Source: Halobacillus salinarum
GTDB lineage: Bacteria; Bacillota; Bacilli; Bacillales; Halobacillaceae
Direction: 5' to 3'
NCBI RefSeq assembly: GCF_022919095.1
Contig: NZ_CP095073.1
Span: forward strand, 3,658,001-3,722,000
Length of the DNA: 64,000 nt
Positions 43,454-51,798 of this stretch are shown here, piece after piece (the first letter of the stretch is position 1; every line of letters begins with the position of its first letter). The translations under genes were made by a program, and so were the position numbers. A model generated the notes under the pieces. The model was not told the origin of the DNA. It saw only the letters and a list, made by a program, of their open reading frames with translations, and did no database searches.

Positions 43454-43744
43454 ATGAGTCTTATCTTGCTTCAAGATGGGTTTGGAAACGATAAATTTTT
43501 CCCCGCAGACAGCGAATTGAGAATACACTGTACTTCAGTAAGCCAAGGTACAAGGTATATTTATTTGCAATACTTAGATATGCCTTTCGGTTTTCGAAAA
43601 ATCAGCAGGAACAACGTTCTTTCCTTAGCCCCGCATGAAAGAAAATGTATTGAAAGCCGTTTGGAAGAGATTGATCAAGGTTTATTTGATGATGATTCAA
43701 AAGTACAGCACCTTCATCATCTATTAGATACTCCACCTAATTAA
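43454..43744 (+). CDS. Small hypothetical protein
   Basis: 96 residues from the ATG at 43454, which is seven bases from GAGGTG; the ATG at 43448 is too close to it. Content: MSLILLQDGFGNDKFFPADSELRIHCTSVSQG, then YLQYLDMPFGFRKISRNNV, and a helical C-terminus. No motif recognised. Convergent with, and overlapping by eight bases, the acetyltransferase gene. Confidence 0.6.
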   Translation: MSLILLQDGFGNDKFFPADSELRIHCTSVSQGTRYIYLQYLDMPFGFRKISRNNVLSLAPHERKCIESRLEEIDQGLFDDDSKVQHLHHLLDTPPN

Positions 43745-44294
43745 AAGGCTCAAAATCCTCCTTCTGCAATTGATAGAGAGACATTAGGCTGGTTGTTCCT
43801 TTCTTATTCATTTCCTCTATAAACCTCTTTCTCCTAAAGTGATTCCTTTCTAATAATCGAATCGATTTTAGATGATTGGCGTTTGTATATGCAAAGACAA
43901 CCGCTAACCCTAAAGTTGAAAATCCATAATGGAGAACAGTTCTTACTGTTTCCTGCATCAACCCTTCTCCTTGAAAATCCGGATGAAGTTCGTACCCAAG
44001 CTCGGCAGCTTGTTCATTAGGATTAAAATTCCATAAGCATACGGTTCCAATTACTTTTCCTGCTCCTCTGTGTTCTAGTGCCCACATGAACCAGTGACCA
44101 TAATGAACGCCATCATTAATGTTCTTAATAAACTCACTTGCCTGCTCAACTGTTTCATAGGGGGAACGGTCCAAGTATTGAAATAAACGCTCATCCATCC
44201 GTAAATGAAAAATATCAAGCACATCACTTGGCCATAATGCTCTCAAGATCAGACGGTTCGATTTCCATTGAGGCAGTACAGGAGTATTTCTCAA
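43737..44294 (-). CDS. RimJ/RimL-type GNAT acetyltransferase
   Basis: 185 residues. It begins with the RimJ/L pattern SNRLILRALWPSDVLDIFHL, followed by GTVCLWNFNPNEQAAELGYELHPDFQGEGLMQE (acetyl-CoA site) and AYTNANHLKSIRLLERNHFRR. Such enzymes acetylate protein N-termini or small amines; the target is unknown. Confidence 0.88.
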   Translation of the reverse strand: MRNTPVLPQWKSNRLILRALWPSDVLDIFHLRMDERLFQYLDRSPYETVEQASEFIKNINDGVHYGHWFMWALEHRGAGKVIGTVCLWNFNPNEQAAELGYELHPDFQGEGLMQETVRTVLHYGFSTLGLAVVFAYTNANHLKSIRLLERNHFRRKRFIEEMNKKGTTSLMSLYQLQKEDFEPFN

Positions 44295-44327
44295 CGTTTT
44301 CTTCTCCCTTTATTATTAAGTGTCATC

Positions 44328-45305
44328 TCACGTTAAGACTAATTGTAACCAATCCAGAGCCTTATGCCCAGAAATTTCATGACCTCCGTTAAATACTTCC
44401 GAGCTGAAATTAGGGGCAGCGCCGCTGTTTTCATACATCGAACCGATCGTATTCAATGCTTCCTCCGTGTGAGGGAAAGGAAACAATTTGTCATACCTGC
44501 CTGCTTCAACAAACAGAAACCCAGGTGCAATCGCCCCTATGAGCTCAGGCATCTCTCCCAGATTTATAATATCCGGAATATAATTATCAAGGCAGTGGTT
44601 GATAGAAAGAATACTTCCCTTGTAGGTGTTACAGCATCCACTTAATACGGTTGCATGGACTCGTTCATCCAGCATTGATGTATAGGCGCTGATCACACCC
44701 CCTCCGGAAAATCCCATGATCCCTATTCTATTTTCCTGAACATCCTGATAGGTACACATATAATCGATCAGCCGGCGCGCTTCTGCTACCCTCAACCCCG
44801 CAAGCGTCTTCCCGCACATGAGCAAATGAACGGCCATTGAATAACAGGAATTGCTTTTATTTTCTTTTACATCCTGTTTCAGCATACGGCTGCCTATCCC
44901 TGCCACTTGAGGCGCAAAAACTTTGAAGCCTCTTTTCACTAAAGACAGGGCAAAATGCTGAGCACTATGATTATTCGTATCCACACCGGAGATTTCTTTA
45001 TTGCTGCTTCCATGGCCATGTAATGCAAGAACAGCCGGATAGTTCTTCTTCCTTTGTTTAGGTGTCAACACGTACACATCTGTGCTCAAACCTTCTATCG
45101 TATTTAAGGTATGACGCTCACGATAATAATCACTACATTCAACGTGTTCTTCTAATGCATCCGCAAATTCAGGAGCGTAATCAAACTCCCCTAACAAACC
45201 ATTTAGTTGATCTTTAACTCTCTTTTTGTCTTCGGTTACATTAAGAATCATCTTTCCTCTTGTCTGATCGTACAATTGCTCTAAATAATCATTTAACGAA
45301 GTCAC
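44328..45305 (-). CDS. Alpha/beta hydrolase (acetyl-esterase/dienelactone-hydrolase-like)
   Basis: 325 residues. Nucleophile elbow GIMGFSGGGVISAYTS (G-x-S-x-G), oxyanion region PAVLALHGHGSSNKE, likely acid in EAGRYDKLFPFP and catalytic His in FNGGHEISGHKAL. No signal peptide. Related enzymes remove acetyl or other acyl groups from sugars. Its place 30 bases downstream of an AEC transporter, near a carbohydrate operon, fits deacetylation of an imported glycoside; this is inference. Confidence 0.83.
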   Translation of the reverse strand: MTSLNDYLEQLYDQTRGKMILNVTEDKKRVKDQLNGLLGEFDYAPEFADALEEHVECSDYYRERHTLNTIEGLSTDVYVLTPKQRKKNYPAVLALHGHGSSNKEISGVDTNNHSAQHFALSLVKRGFKVFAPQVAGIGSRMLKQDVKENKSNSCYSMAVHLLMCGKTLAGLRVAEARRLIDYMCTYQDVQENRIGIMGFSGGGVISAYTSMLDERVHATVLSGCCNTYKGSILSINHCLDNYIPDIINLGEMPELIGAIAPGFLFVEAGRYDKLFPFPHTEEALNTIGSMYENSGAAPNFSSEVFNGGHEISGHKALDWLQLVLT

Positions 45306-45335
45306 CAGGAATCCACCTTCTCCTTTTCTCGTTAC

Positions 45336-46259
45336 TTATGAAAAAATGATGTGTGAACAGTAGATTGTCAACGTTACAGTTATCATACTAAAAATGGTAG
45401 AAGCAAGAACGATTTGCGCAGCAAGCTCAGGTTCATTCCGGAATTCCTGGGCGATAATAGCACTATTTACCGAACTTGGCATGGCCGATGAAATAAGCAG
45501 GGCCTGGGCAAGCATTCCATCATAACCAAACAGCCAGATAATCCCGCATGCAAGGATGGGGCCGAGAATCAACCGAATCCCAACACTTATGTAGACAGGT
45601 AATAATTTGGGGTTAAATTTCAACTGCGCCACCTGTGCACCGAGAGTGAGCAAAGCCATCCCGATCATCGCATTAGCAATATACTCACCGGGCTGCAGTA
45701 GAAAATCAGGCAGTTGAAAGGGAAGAACGTTCAGCAGGATCCCTAAAGCCATCGCATAGATCGCTGGCATTCTAAGCAAGCCGACTAATGCTTGAAACCT
45801 GCCTTCTTCAACGGCTTTTAAAGAAAAGATCCCAAACGTGTACGACAACACATTTTGGAAGGTCATGACAATGACCTGAATCGTAGCAGCGTACGGGTTC
45901 CCATTAAAAACAAGGTCATTAACAGGTACTCCATAATTTCCAGAATTATAGAGTACTACACTGTTCGTAAAAACCCCGCGGACGCTCTTACTGTATTGCC
46001 CAGCCCTTGCTATTCCTTGAACCACGAGATACAAAAGGGTGATGAATACGATAAAAAAACCAAAAACTTTTCCTAATAAGCTGAATGAGAAGTCAGATTC
46101 ATATAAGTTTATTAATACAAATCCAGGACTTAGAAAATAAATATTCAGTTTAGCAAGACTGTACAAATCAAGCTTAAAAACTTTGTGCATCCAAGCTCCA
46201 AGTCCTATTAGGATAAAAACCGGTACGATAATGTTTAAGAAGATAAATAGTATGGCCAT
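45336..46259 (-). CDS. AEC-family (auxin efflux carrier-like) transporter
   Basis: 307 residues from the ATG at 46259 (AAGGG nine bases upstream; the frame extends to 46295 without support). About ten membrane spans in two halves; conserved NSVVLYNSGNYGVPVNDLVF in the first half and ALLISSAMPSSVNSAIIAQEF in the second. The family moves carboxylates such as malate, or auxin-like acids. It may form a small operon with the esterase. Direction and substrate unknown. Confidence 0.87.
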   Translation of the reverse strand: MAILFIFLNIIVPVFILIGLGAWMHKVFKLDLYSLAKLNIYFLSPGFVLINLYESDFSFSLLGKVFGFFIVFITLLYLVVQGIARAGQYSKSVRGVFTNSVVLYNSGNYGVPVNDLVFNGNPYAATIQVIVMTFQNVLSYTFGIFSLKAVEEGRFQALVGLLRMPAIYAMALGILLNVLPFQLPDFLLQPGEYIANAMIGMALLTLGAQVAQLKFNPKLLPVYISVGIRLILGPILACGIIWLFGYDGMLAQALLISSAMPSSVNSAIIAQEFRNEPELAAQIVLASTIFSMITVTLTIYCSHIIFS

Positions 46260-46279
46260 AAAAATAACCCTTCTCCCAT

Positions 46280-46328
46280 GAAAAGAAATAAACATGGCCC
46301 TTTAAGGTTTCCCTGATTGGACCATGTT
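46280..46328 (-). terminator. Probable terminator of the carbohydrate operon
   Basis: Stem AACATGG-CC/GG-A-CCATGTT (46291-46299 with 46319-46328), with a one-base bulge, followed on the minus strand by TTTATTTCTTTT. Confidence 0.6.
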
Positions 46329-46353
46329 CAAATGACATAATATTACTTTATCA

Positions 46354-46989
46354 TTATGCTGCTTTTTGTTCCATTTTCATTTCTTCAATCTCTGTAAAAC
46401 ACTTCATGGATAGCCACATGTTCAAATGGGCAAACAATGTAAAACCAAATAACGGAATAAACCCAGGGAAATAGATAAAGAAGTAATAGGTCGTCAAAGC
46501 TGTAACTACACTAATCACTAAATTTGCCGGGCGAAGAAACCCTATGAACAGCGCCTGTTTAATAGATTGAAAGATAGTTAATCGAAAGTGAACATACACA
46601 GGCAGCAGATAGACAAGCATAATAATAAAGGATAGAGAAGCTAAAACCATTACATAAGAGAGCAGATGGTAGACTTCCCCTTCAAACTGACGAAAAAATT
46701 GCAAGTCGAAATAGCAGAGCAGTCCAAGAAAGATAAGAATTACGGCAAGACCATTGGCCCGGAAGAATTCTTGGCGGAAAGTCTTCCAGAAATGGCTGAA
46801 GAGTTTTACCTCCTCATCTCCTGTAACAACCTCTCTCGTAACACTATACATGGCAACCGTACTCGGTCCGATTCCAAAGATCACTCCTCCCAGAAGCGTA
46901 CATCCTGCCCACATTAAATTTAAGAGAGCAAAATGAGTCACCCAATGGCAGAAAGCAAGTACACCTGTCAGCAACCTTCCCATTTGCAT
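46354..46989 (-). CDS. YesL-like membrane protein (DUF624)
   Basis: 211 residues, four to five membrane spans. DUF624 pattern: HFALLNLMWAGCTLLGGVIFGIGPSTVAMYSVTRE near the N-terminus and FWKTFRQEFFRAN in the first loop. YesL-type proteins are regularly encoded beside carbohydrate ABC transporters and YesM/YesN two-component systems; their role is unclear. It follows the dehydrogenase by 30 bases. Confidence 0.87.
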   Translation of the reverse strand: MQMGRLLTGVLAFCHWVTHFALLNLMWAGCTLLGGVIFGIGPSTVAMYSVTREVVTGDEEVKLFSHFWKTFRQEFFRANGLAVILIFLGLLCYFDLQFFRQFEGEVYHLLSYVMVLASLSFIIMLVYLLPVYVHFRLTIFQSIKQALFIGFLRPANLVISVVTALTTYYFFIYFPGFIPLFGFTLFAHLNMWLSMKCFTEIEEMKMEQKAA

Positions 46990-47019
46990 TTTAACAACCT
47001 CCCTATCCCCAGTCGTTCA

Positions 47020-48309
47020 TCACGTGAATGAAGGTGCAGTAAACAGTTCATCTATCGTTACAGCCCGTTTTTCCTTTACCGAGCGCCAGACCGCTTCCCC
47101 CGTCATTACCGCATATGCGCCATCCTGGCTCCCTGATAGTGTTGTAAAGCTTCTTTTCGGGTCCTCTCCGATAAACAAATCCTCCTGTATAACTGGATCT
47201 CCTCCTCCGTGTCCTCCCTGCTGGGTGAGAACTTGAATGGTTTCCTTCGCGCCAAACAAAGGGAAATATTCAATCGTTTGCTCTGGAACAGGGAATGGAA
47301 CCCTGGAAGGCGCGTGAAACTCTTTCGTCTCCAACCTTCCTTTCGTTCCGTTTATCGCTAACCGGTACCCTTCATAAGGAAGAGAGAAATTAATAGAGTA
47401 GCTCAATAGCGCTCCCCGGTCATATTTTACGGTCGCGGTGTACGTATCTTCAATTTCGATTTCCGAATCAAAAATACATTGATCAGGTCTGTAATTGGTA
47501 TAGCTCTCTTTTCTTGCCTCATCAGAAGCAATATGATCATCCTGGACAAAGAGTTGGTCACTTCGCGTGTTCCATCTTCTATAATAGGCACAATCATCTT
47601 TTACATGGCACGTTTTGCAGTTGCGGCCGTCTTCCTTTAGCGGATTATATTCACTTTCCGGTCCGTAATAATTCAAGGCACCGAATGAAAACACTTCTTC
47701 GGGCTTTTGATCCAGCCACCAGTGAATCAAATCAAAATGGTGCGAGCTTTTATGGATGGATAATCCTCCTGAATACTCCCGCTTGCGGTTCCAGCGTTGA
47801 AAATAACTGGAGCCGTGATAAGTATCGATATACCAATTCAAATCCACTGAAGTAATACGGCCAAGCTTTCCGGATTGGATCAATTCTTTTATTTTCATAT
47901 GATAAGGGTTGTATCGATAATTGAAAGTAACGGTGACCTTCCCTTTGCTCCTCTTTTCTGCTTCTACCACCCTCCTGCTGTCTTCCGCTGTCGTAGTCAT
48001 TGGTTTTTCTGTAATCACATCCAGGTCATGAGCAAGTGCTTCTAATATATAGTTCACATGTGTATCGTCACGACTTGCCACAATGACAACATCTGGTTTC
48101 GTCTCTTTTATCATGCGGTCAAATTCATCATGTTGATACACAGGCACATCTTTCACTTCCGGAACCTCTTGCTTACACACAGTAAACCGCTTCGAATCTC
48201 TATCCAGCAGCCCCACAACTCTGCTTGAAGCGGAAAATTTTTTAACCATTGGCTGGATAAACATTCCGATTGCCCGATTGCTTACGCCGCAAATTGCATA
48301 TTTTTTCAT
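47020..48309 (-). CDS. Gfo/Idh/MocA-family dehydrogenase of the carbohydrate operon
   Basis: 429 residues from the ATG at 48309 (AGAGGTT upstream). The Rossmann domain has YAICGVSNRAIGMFIQP and DVITEKPMTTTAEDSRRV with the EKP motif; the second domain has SGGLSIHKSSHHFDLIHWWL. It contains an unusual cysteine cluster, NCKTCHVKDDCAYY, around residue 245, which could bind metal or an Fe-S centre. The closest relatives act on sugars or uronates imported by the neighbouring ABC transporter; substrate is inferred. Confidence 0.85.
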   Translation of the reverse strand: MKKYAICGVSNRAIGMFIQPMVKKFSASSRVVGLLDRDSKRFTVCKQEVPEVKDVPVYQHDEFDRMIKETKPDVVIVASRDDTHVNYILEALAHDLDVITEKPMTTTAEDSRRVVEAEKRSKGKVTVTFNYRYNPYHMKIKELIQSGKLGRITSVDLNWYIDTYHGSSYFQRWNRKREYSGGLSIHKSSHHFDLIHWWLDQKPEEVFSFGALNYYGPESEYNPLKEDGRNCKTCHVKDDCAYYRRWNTRSDQLFVQDDHIASDEARKESYTNYRPDQCIFDSEIEIEDTYTATVKYDRGALLSYSINFSLPYEGYRLAINGTKGRLETKEFHAPSRVPFPVPEQTIEYFPLFGAKETIQVLTQQGGHGGGDPVIQEDLFIGEDPKRSFTTLSGSQDGAYAVMTGEAVWRSVKEKRAVTIDELFTAPSFT

Positions 48310-48361
48310 AACTTCAACCTCTTTTATTAAAAAATAGAAACCCTTATGACGTGTAGTCAAG

Positions 48362-49201
48362 TTACGCCTTCATACCACTTGAGCTTATTCCTTCCACTAT
48401 ATAGCGCTGGAAGATAAAGAAAATGATAAATATAGGCAGAATACTTAAAGTGGACATGGCGAACATCGCTCCCCAATTCGTCACCGAGTTAGGGTCAGAG
48501 AACAATTTAAGCGCCAGTGAAACTGGATACTTTTCTGGAGTCGATAAATAGATCAGTGGTCCCATAAAATCGTCCCATCTCCAATAAAAAGAGAAGATAG
48601 CGGAGGTCATCATGGCCGGCACTACCAGGGGTACGATAACTCGAATAAAGATATCAAAGGAATTACAACCGTCGATTTTTGCTGCTTCATCCAATTCCCT
48701 CGGGATTGTCCGGATGAATTGCATGATAAGAAAAATGAAAAATGGAATACCAAAAAATGTGGGGAGGATTAATGGAAGGTAAGTATCGATCCATCCAAAT
48801 TTATTAAACATGATATATTGCGGAATCATTACCATCTCAAATGGCAGCATCATTGTAGCCATCATACAGACGAACCAAATTCTTTTCCCGGCAAATTTGA
48901 TCCGCGCAAATCCGTAAGCAATAATTGTAGAGGATGCGATACTCCCCACAGTCGCCACGACGGAGATAATTGTTGAATTAATAAAGAATTTACCAAATGT
49001 GATCCCAGCGAAGCCTTGCCAGCCAACGATGTAATTTTCAAAATGCAGTTCCTCGGGTATAAGGGAATAAGCATCTACAAACACCTGAGAGCTTTCCTTT
49101 AATGAACTGCTGACCATCCAGGCTAAAGGGTAAATCATAATCATGGAAAACAGGGCCATTAATACGTGCTGAATGGTCTTTTTCGTTTTATTATTTTTCA
49201 T
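48362..49201 (-). CDS. Carbohydrate ABC permease, MalG/YesQ type
   Basis: 279 residues with six membrane spans. The C-terminal coupling loop is IPRELDEAAKIDGCNSFDIFIRVIVPL (EAA motif), typical of CUT1 sugar permeases. It pairs with the preceding MalF-type gene, 17 bases away. Substrate likely an oligosaccharide. Confidence 0.93.
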   Translation of the reverse strand: MKNNKTKKTIQHVLMALFSMIMIYPLAWMVSSSLKESSQVFVDAYSLIPEELHFENYIVGWQGFAGITFGKFFINSTIISVVATVGSIASSTIIAYGFARIKFAGKRIWFVCMMATMMLPFEMVMIPQYIMFNKFGWIDTYLPLILPTFFGIPFFIFLIMQFIRTIPRELDEAAKIDGCNSFDIFIRVIVPLVVPAMMTSAIFSFYWRWDDFMGPLIYLSTPEKYPVSLALKLFSDPNSVTNWGAMFAMSTLSILPIFIIFFIFQRYIVEGISSSGMKA

Positions 49202-49218
49202 GGAGACTTCTCCTTCCT

Positions 49219-50205
49219 CTATTTACTGTCTGACTCATAATGAACCCAATGTTCGGAGCTTTTGAAGATCAGGGCTGTGAAGATCGCAATGATCACAAGC
49301 ATCACCCAGGCCATCGCTGAAGCATAACCCATATCAAAGTACTCGAACGCCCGGCGGTACATATAGAGCACATAGAGCAAGGTACTGTTTACAGGACCCC
49401 CGTTCGTTACGACAAAGCTCGGTGTAAAAGCCATAAATCCTTGAATTACCTGCATGATGGTATTAAACAATATAACAGGTGTCAGCAAAGGCAAAGTAAT
49501 GATAAAAAACTGTCGGATTGGACCCGCACCATCCACACTGGACGCTTCATAATATGTTTTCGGAATATTCCGGAGTCCTGCAAGGAAAATCAGCATCGAT
49601 GATCCAAACTGCCATCCATAAAGCAGGATCAACGTCCAAATGGCCGTATCGGGATCCCCAAGCCACGAGTGAGTCGGGAAACCAAGCATCGATAATATGG
49701 AATTCACCGCTCCATCGTTACCAAATAACTGCCGCCACATAATAGATACGGCGATACTTCCGCCAACAACAGAAGGCAGATACAACAGCGTTCTGTACAG
49801 ACCGACCATTTCGACTACTTTGTTTAAAGCAAGGGCAACAAGTAAGGCAAATACGAGACGGAATGGCACCGCTATTCCTGCATAGAAAAAAGTAACCTTC
49901 ATTGCTTTCCAGTACATGGGATCATTAGTAAACATCCGAACGTAATTATCCAAGCCGATCCAATGCGGCGTGCCCATTAAATCAAAATCTGTAAACGACA
50001 AATATAAGGAATATAGAATTGGAAAAAGCGTCAGTCCCAAAAATCCTATAAGGAAAGGTGAGATAAACAAATAACCAGCCACGTTATTATTACCGGTTTT
50101 AAGAGGCTTACCGGATGGTGAACCTCCAGCTTTTTTTTGTTTAGTATGTCGGGTCGGCGGCTGTGTTTGCTGGACTTTATTCAAATCATCTTTTTCTGGT
50201 AGCAT
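49219..50205 (-). CDS. Carbohydrate ABC permease, MalF/YesP type
   Basis: 328 residues from the ATG at 50205 (GAGG three bases upstream); an in-frame TTG at 50214 is the alternative start. Six membrane spans after a ~50-residue hydrophilic N-terminus. EAA loop: IPKTYYEASSVDGAGPIRQFFIITLPL. The motif PSVVGGSIAVSIMWRQLFG is common to CUT1 family. Partner of the MalG-type permease. Confidence 0.92.
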   Translation of the reverse strand: MLPEKDDLNKVQQTQPPTRHTKQKKAGGSPSGKPLKTGNNNVAGYLFISPFLIGFLGLTLFPILYSLYLSFTDFDLMGTPHWIGLDNYVRMFTNDPMYWKAMKVTFFYAGIAVPFRLVFALLVALALNKVVEMVGLYRTLLYLPSVVGGSIAVSIMWRQLFGNDGAVNSILSMLGFPTHSWLGDPDTAIWTLILLYGWQFGSSMLIFLAGLRNIPKTYYEASSVDGAGPIRQFFIITLPLLTPVILFNTIMQVIQGFMAFTPSFVVTNGGPVNSTLLYVLYMYRRAFEYFDMGYASAMAWVMLVIIAIFTALIFKSSEHWVHYESDSK

Positions 50206-50274
50206 CGTCCTCAACTCTTTCTATAAAAATTTAAATCCCCGTAAAGGCAGCCGGACAAAATCGTTTAAAGAAAA

Positions 50275-50297
50275 TGGCCCTGAACATCTCAGGACCA
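50275..50297 (-). terminator. Stem-loop between binding protein and permease genes
   Basis: TGGCCCTGA (50275-50283) pairs with TCAGGACCA (50289-50297), one mismatch, followed on the minus strand by TTTTCTTT. Probably a leaky terminator or mRNA-stabilising hairpin that keeps the binding protein in excess over the permeases. Confidence 0.65.
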
Positions 50298-50315
50298 TCT
50301 GTCAGTGACCTTCGT

Positions 50316-51626
50316 TTATCGTGAAAGTATTCTTTCCGATTCGTCTCTGAATTGCTTTGCCCCTTGCTCTGGAGTGAGCTCTTCATACATGACTAATTCA
50401 TCTATCTTTTGGAGGGAAGCCATGATTTCAGATGCTTGAGGCGGGTAGTTCGAATCGATCGGTGAACTATGTTTAGTTACTTTATCGATGTACTCATAGA
50501 CCTTTTTATCGGTATCACTTAAATCAGATTTCATTTCTTCACGAATTTCTTCTTTAATTGGAACGCCGCGGTCGGAGCCTGCAATTTTATACACTTCAAT
50601 ATTATTTGTGAAGAAATTAATGAATTTAGCAGCTTCATCTTTATGTTTGGAATTTTTACTAATTGACCACAGCATTGCCGGTTTTAAATACATGCCTTGG
50701 TCATTGTTTTCACCTGGCATAAGAGTCATTTGAATATTTTTTCCGTTTGAAGCACTGTCCAGTGCTGTGGCCTGGTTGGACCAGCGAAGATCAAATGCTG
50801 CTTCGCCGCGGGTGATCAGTTCGTCCTCCACCCCTTTGATTTGCTGAATGACTTCATATCCAGGAGCAGCACCTTTTTCCACCAATTCTTTGTTCATGTT
50901 GAAATAATCCACCATTAGCTGATCATCTTCATAACCAAGCGCAGATCCGTCTTCATTAAACAGCTTCTTGCCATTTTCTCGTAAGTAATATTCAAACGCG
51001 ACGGTTGGGTCCATTAAACGTGTCCCGTATTTACCTGTTTTCGCATGAACCTTTTCACTGATTTGCATGTAGTCATCCCAAGTCCATTCTCCACTTTCAG
51101 GAATAGTCACTCCTGACTTATCGAGCATATCCTTGTTATAAAAGGCAGCCAATGCATTCGTACCTGTAGGAATCCCGAGTAGTTTGCCATTCTTTTTTCC
51201 CGACTTCATAACCGTATCACTGACTCCGTCTACGTCGATCGTTCCGTCTTCTACATAAGGAGTAAGATCAGTAAGTAAATTTTTGTCTGCATATTGCGTT
51301 AAGTATTCGCCAAAATTCTGCTGCATAATATCCGGAAGGTTATTCCCGGCCGCCTGGGCTGCCATTTTTTCAAAATAGCCGTCCCAGCCTGTAAACTCAG
51401 CATCGATCTTAATATCAGGATTTTCCTCTTCAAACTTTTTAATAATTTCTTGTGTCTGATCGTGCCTGCTTTGGGATCCCCACCATGTCATCCTTAACGT
51501 AACCGTTCCATCATCACTTTCTCCACTGTCTCCCGAAGCTTCTTTAGAACCGCTGGAACAAGCGGAAAGGATTACTGCTAATACCATTGTCAGAACGAAG
51601 CTGAACCATAATTTTTTATGATGCAT
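50316..51626 (-). CDS. Extracellular sugar-binding lipoprotein (CUT1, YesO-like)
   Basis: 436 residues from the ATG at 51626; the frame opens three codons earlier. Lipobox VILSAC (Cys at about 23), then an Asp/Glu/Ser-rich linker (SGSKEASGDSGESDDG). The solute-binding domain contains VTLRMTWWGSQSRHDQTQEI, AYFNKDMLDKSGV-like AFYNKDMLDKSGVTIPE and GEWTWDDYMQISEKV. It feeds the two downstream permeases. The ATPase of the system is not encoded here and may be a shared MsmX-type protein. Confidence 0.92.
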   Translation of the reverse strand: MHHKKLWFSFVLTMVLAVILSACSSGSKEASGDSGESDDGTVTLRMTWWGSQSRHDQTQEIIKKFEEENPDIKIDAEFTGWDGYFEKMAAQAAGNNLPDIMQQNFGEYLTQYADKNLLTDLTPYVEDGTIDVDGVSDTVMKSGKKNGKLLGIPTGTNALAAFYNKDMLDKSGVTIPESGEWTWDDYMQISEKVHAKTGKYGTRLMDPTVAFEYYLRENGKKLFNEDGSALGYEDDQLMVDYFNMNKELVEKGAAPGYEVIQQIKGVEDELITRGEAAFDLRWSNQATALDSASNGKNIQMTLMPGENNDQGMYLKPAMLWSISKNSKHKDEAAKFINFFTNNIEVYKIAGSDRGVPIKEEIREEMKSDLSDTDKKVYEYIDKVTKHSSPIDSNYPPQASEIMASLQKIDELVMYEELTPEQGAKQFRDESERILSR

Positions 51627-51652
51627 AAAGATCAAGTCCCTTCCTCGTATTT

Positions 51653-51666
51653 TGAAAGCGCTTTCT
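51653..51666. promoter_or_regulatory. cre (catabolite-responsive element) for the sugar-uptake operon
   Basis: TGAAAGCGCTTTCT, a near-perfect palindrome matching the CcpA cre consensus, 12 bases below the -10 of the operon promoter. Binding there should repress transcription when preferred sugars are present. A LacI-type local repressor could also use it. Confidence 0.88.
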
Positions 51667-51677
51667 GTTGATCTGTT

Positions 51678-51705
51678 TCTATAATAATCTTCATTCTTTT
51701 TTCAA
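51678..51705 (-). promoter_or_regulatory. Promoter of the sugar-uptake operon
   Basis: Minus strand TTGAAA (51700-51705), 16-base spacer, TATAGA (51678-51683). The cre lies right after the expected start. Confidence 0.6.
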
Positions 51706-51761
51706 TAAATAAAATTTTCAGATATTTATGTTAAAAAAACCGACTTCTCTGTCTGTGTCAT

Positions 51762-51794
51762 AAAAACAGCTTATAGAGATCGTCTCTATAAGCT
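51762..51794 (-). terminator. Terminator of the two-component system
   Basis: A perfect 12-base arm AGCTTATAGAGA/TCTCTATAAGCT (51768-51779 with 51783-51794) followed on the minus strand by GTTTTTAT. It separates the regulators from the transporter operon. Confidence 0.92.
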
Positions 51795-51798
51795 CCCG

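Noticed and set aside
51653-51666. Reading the TGAAAGCGCTTTCT site as only a local LacI-type operator
   Set aside because: No LacI gene lies nearby and the site fits the CcpA cre consensus, so cre is preferred; a distant LacI protein remains possible.
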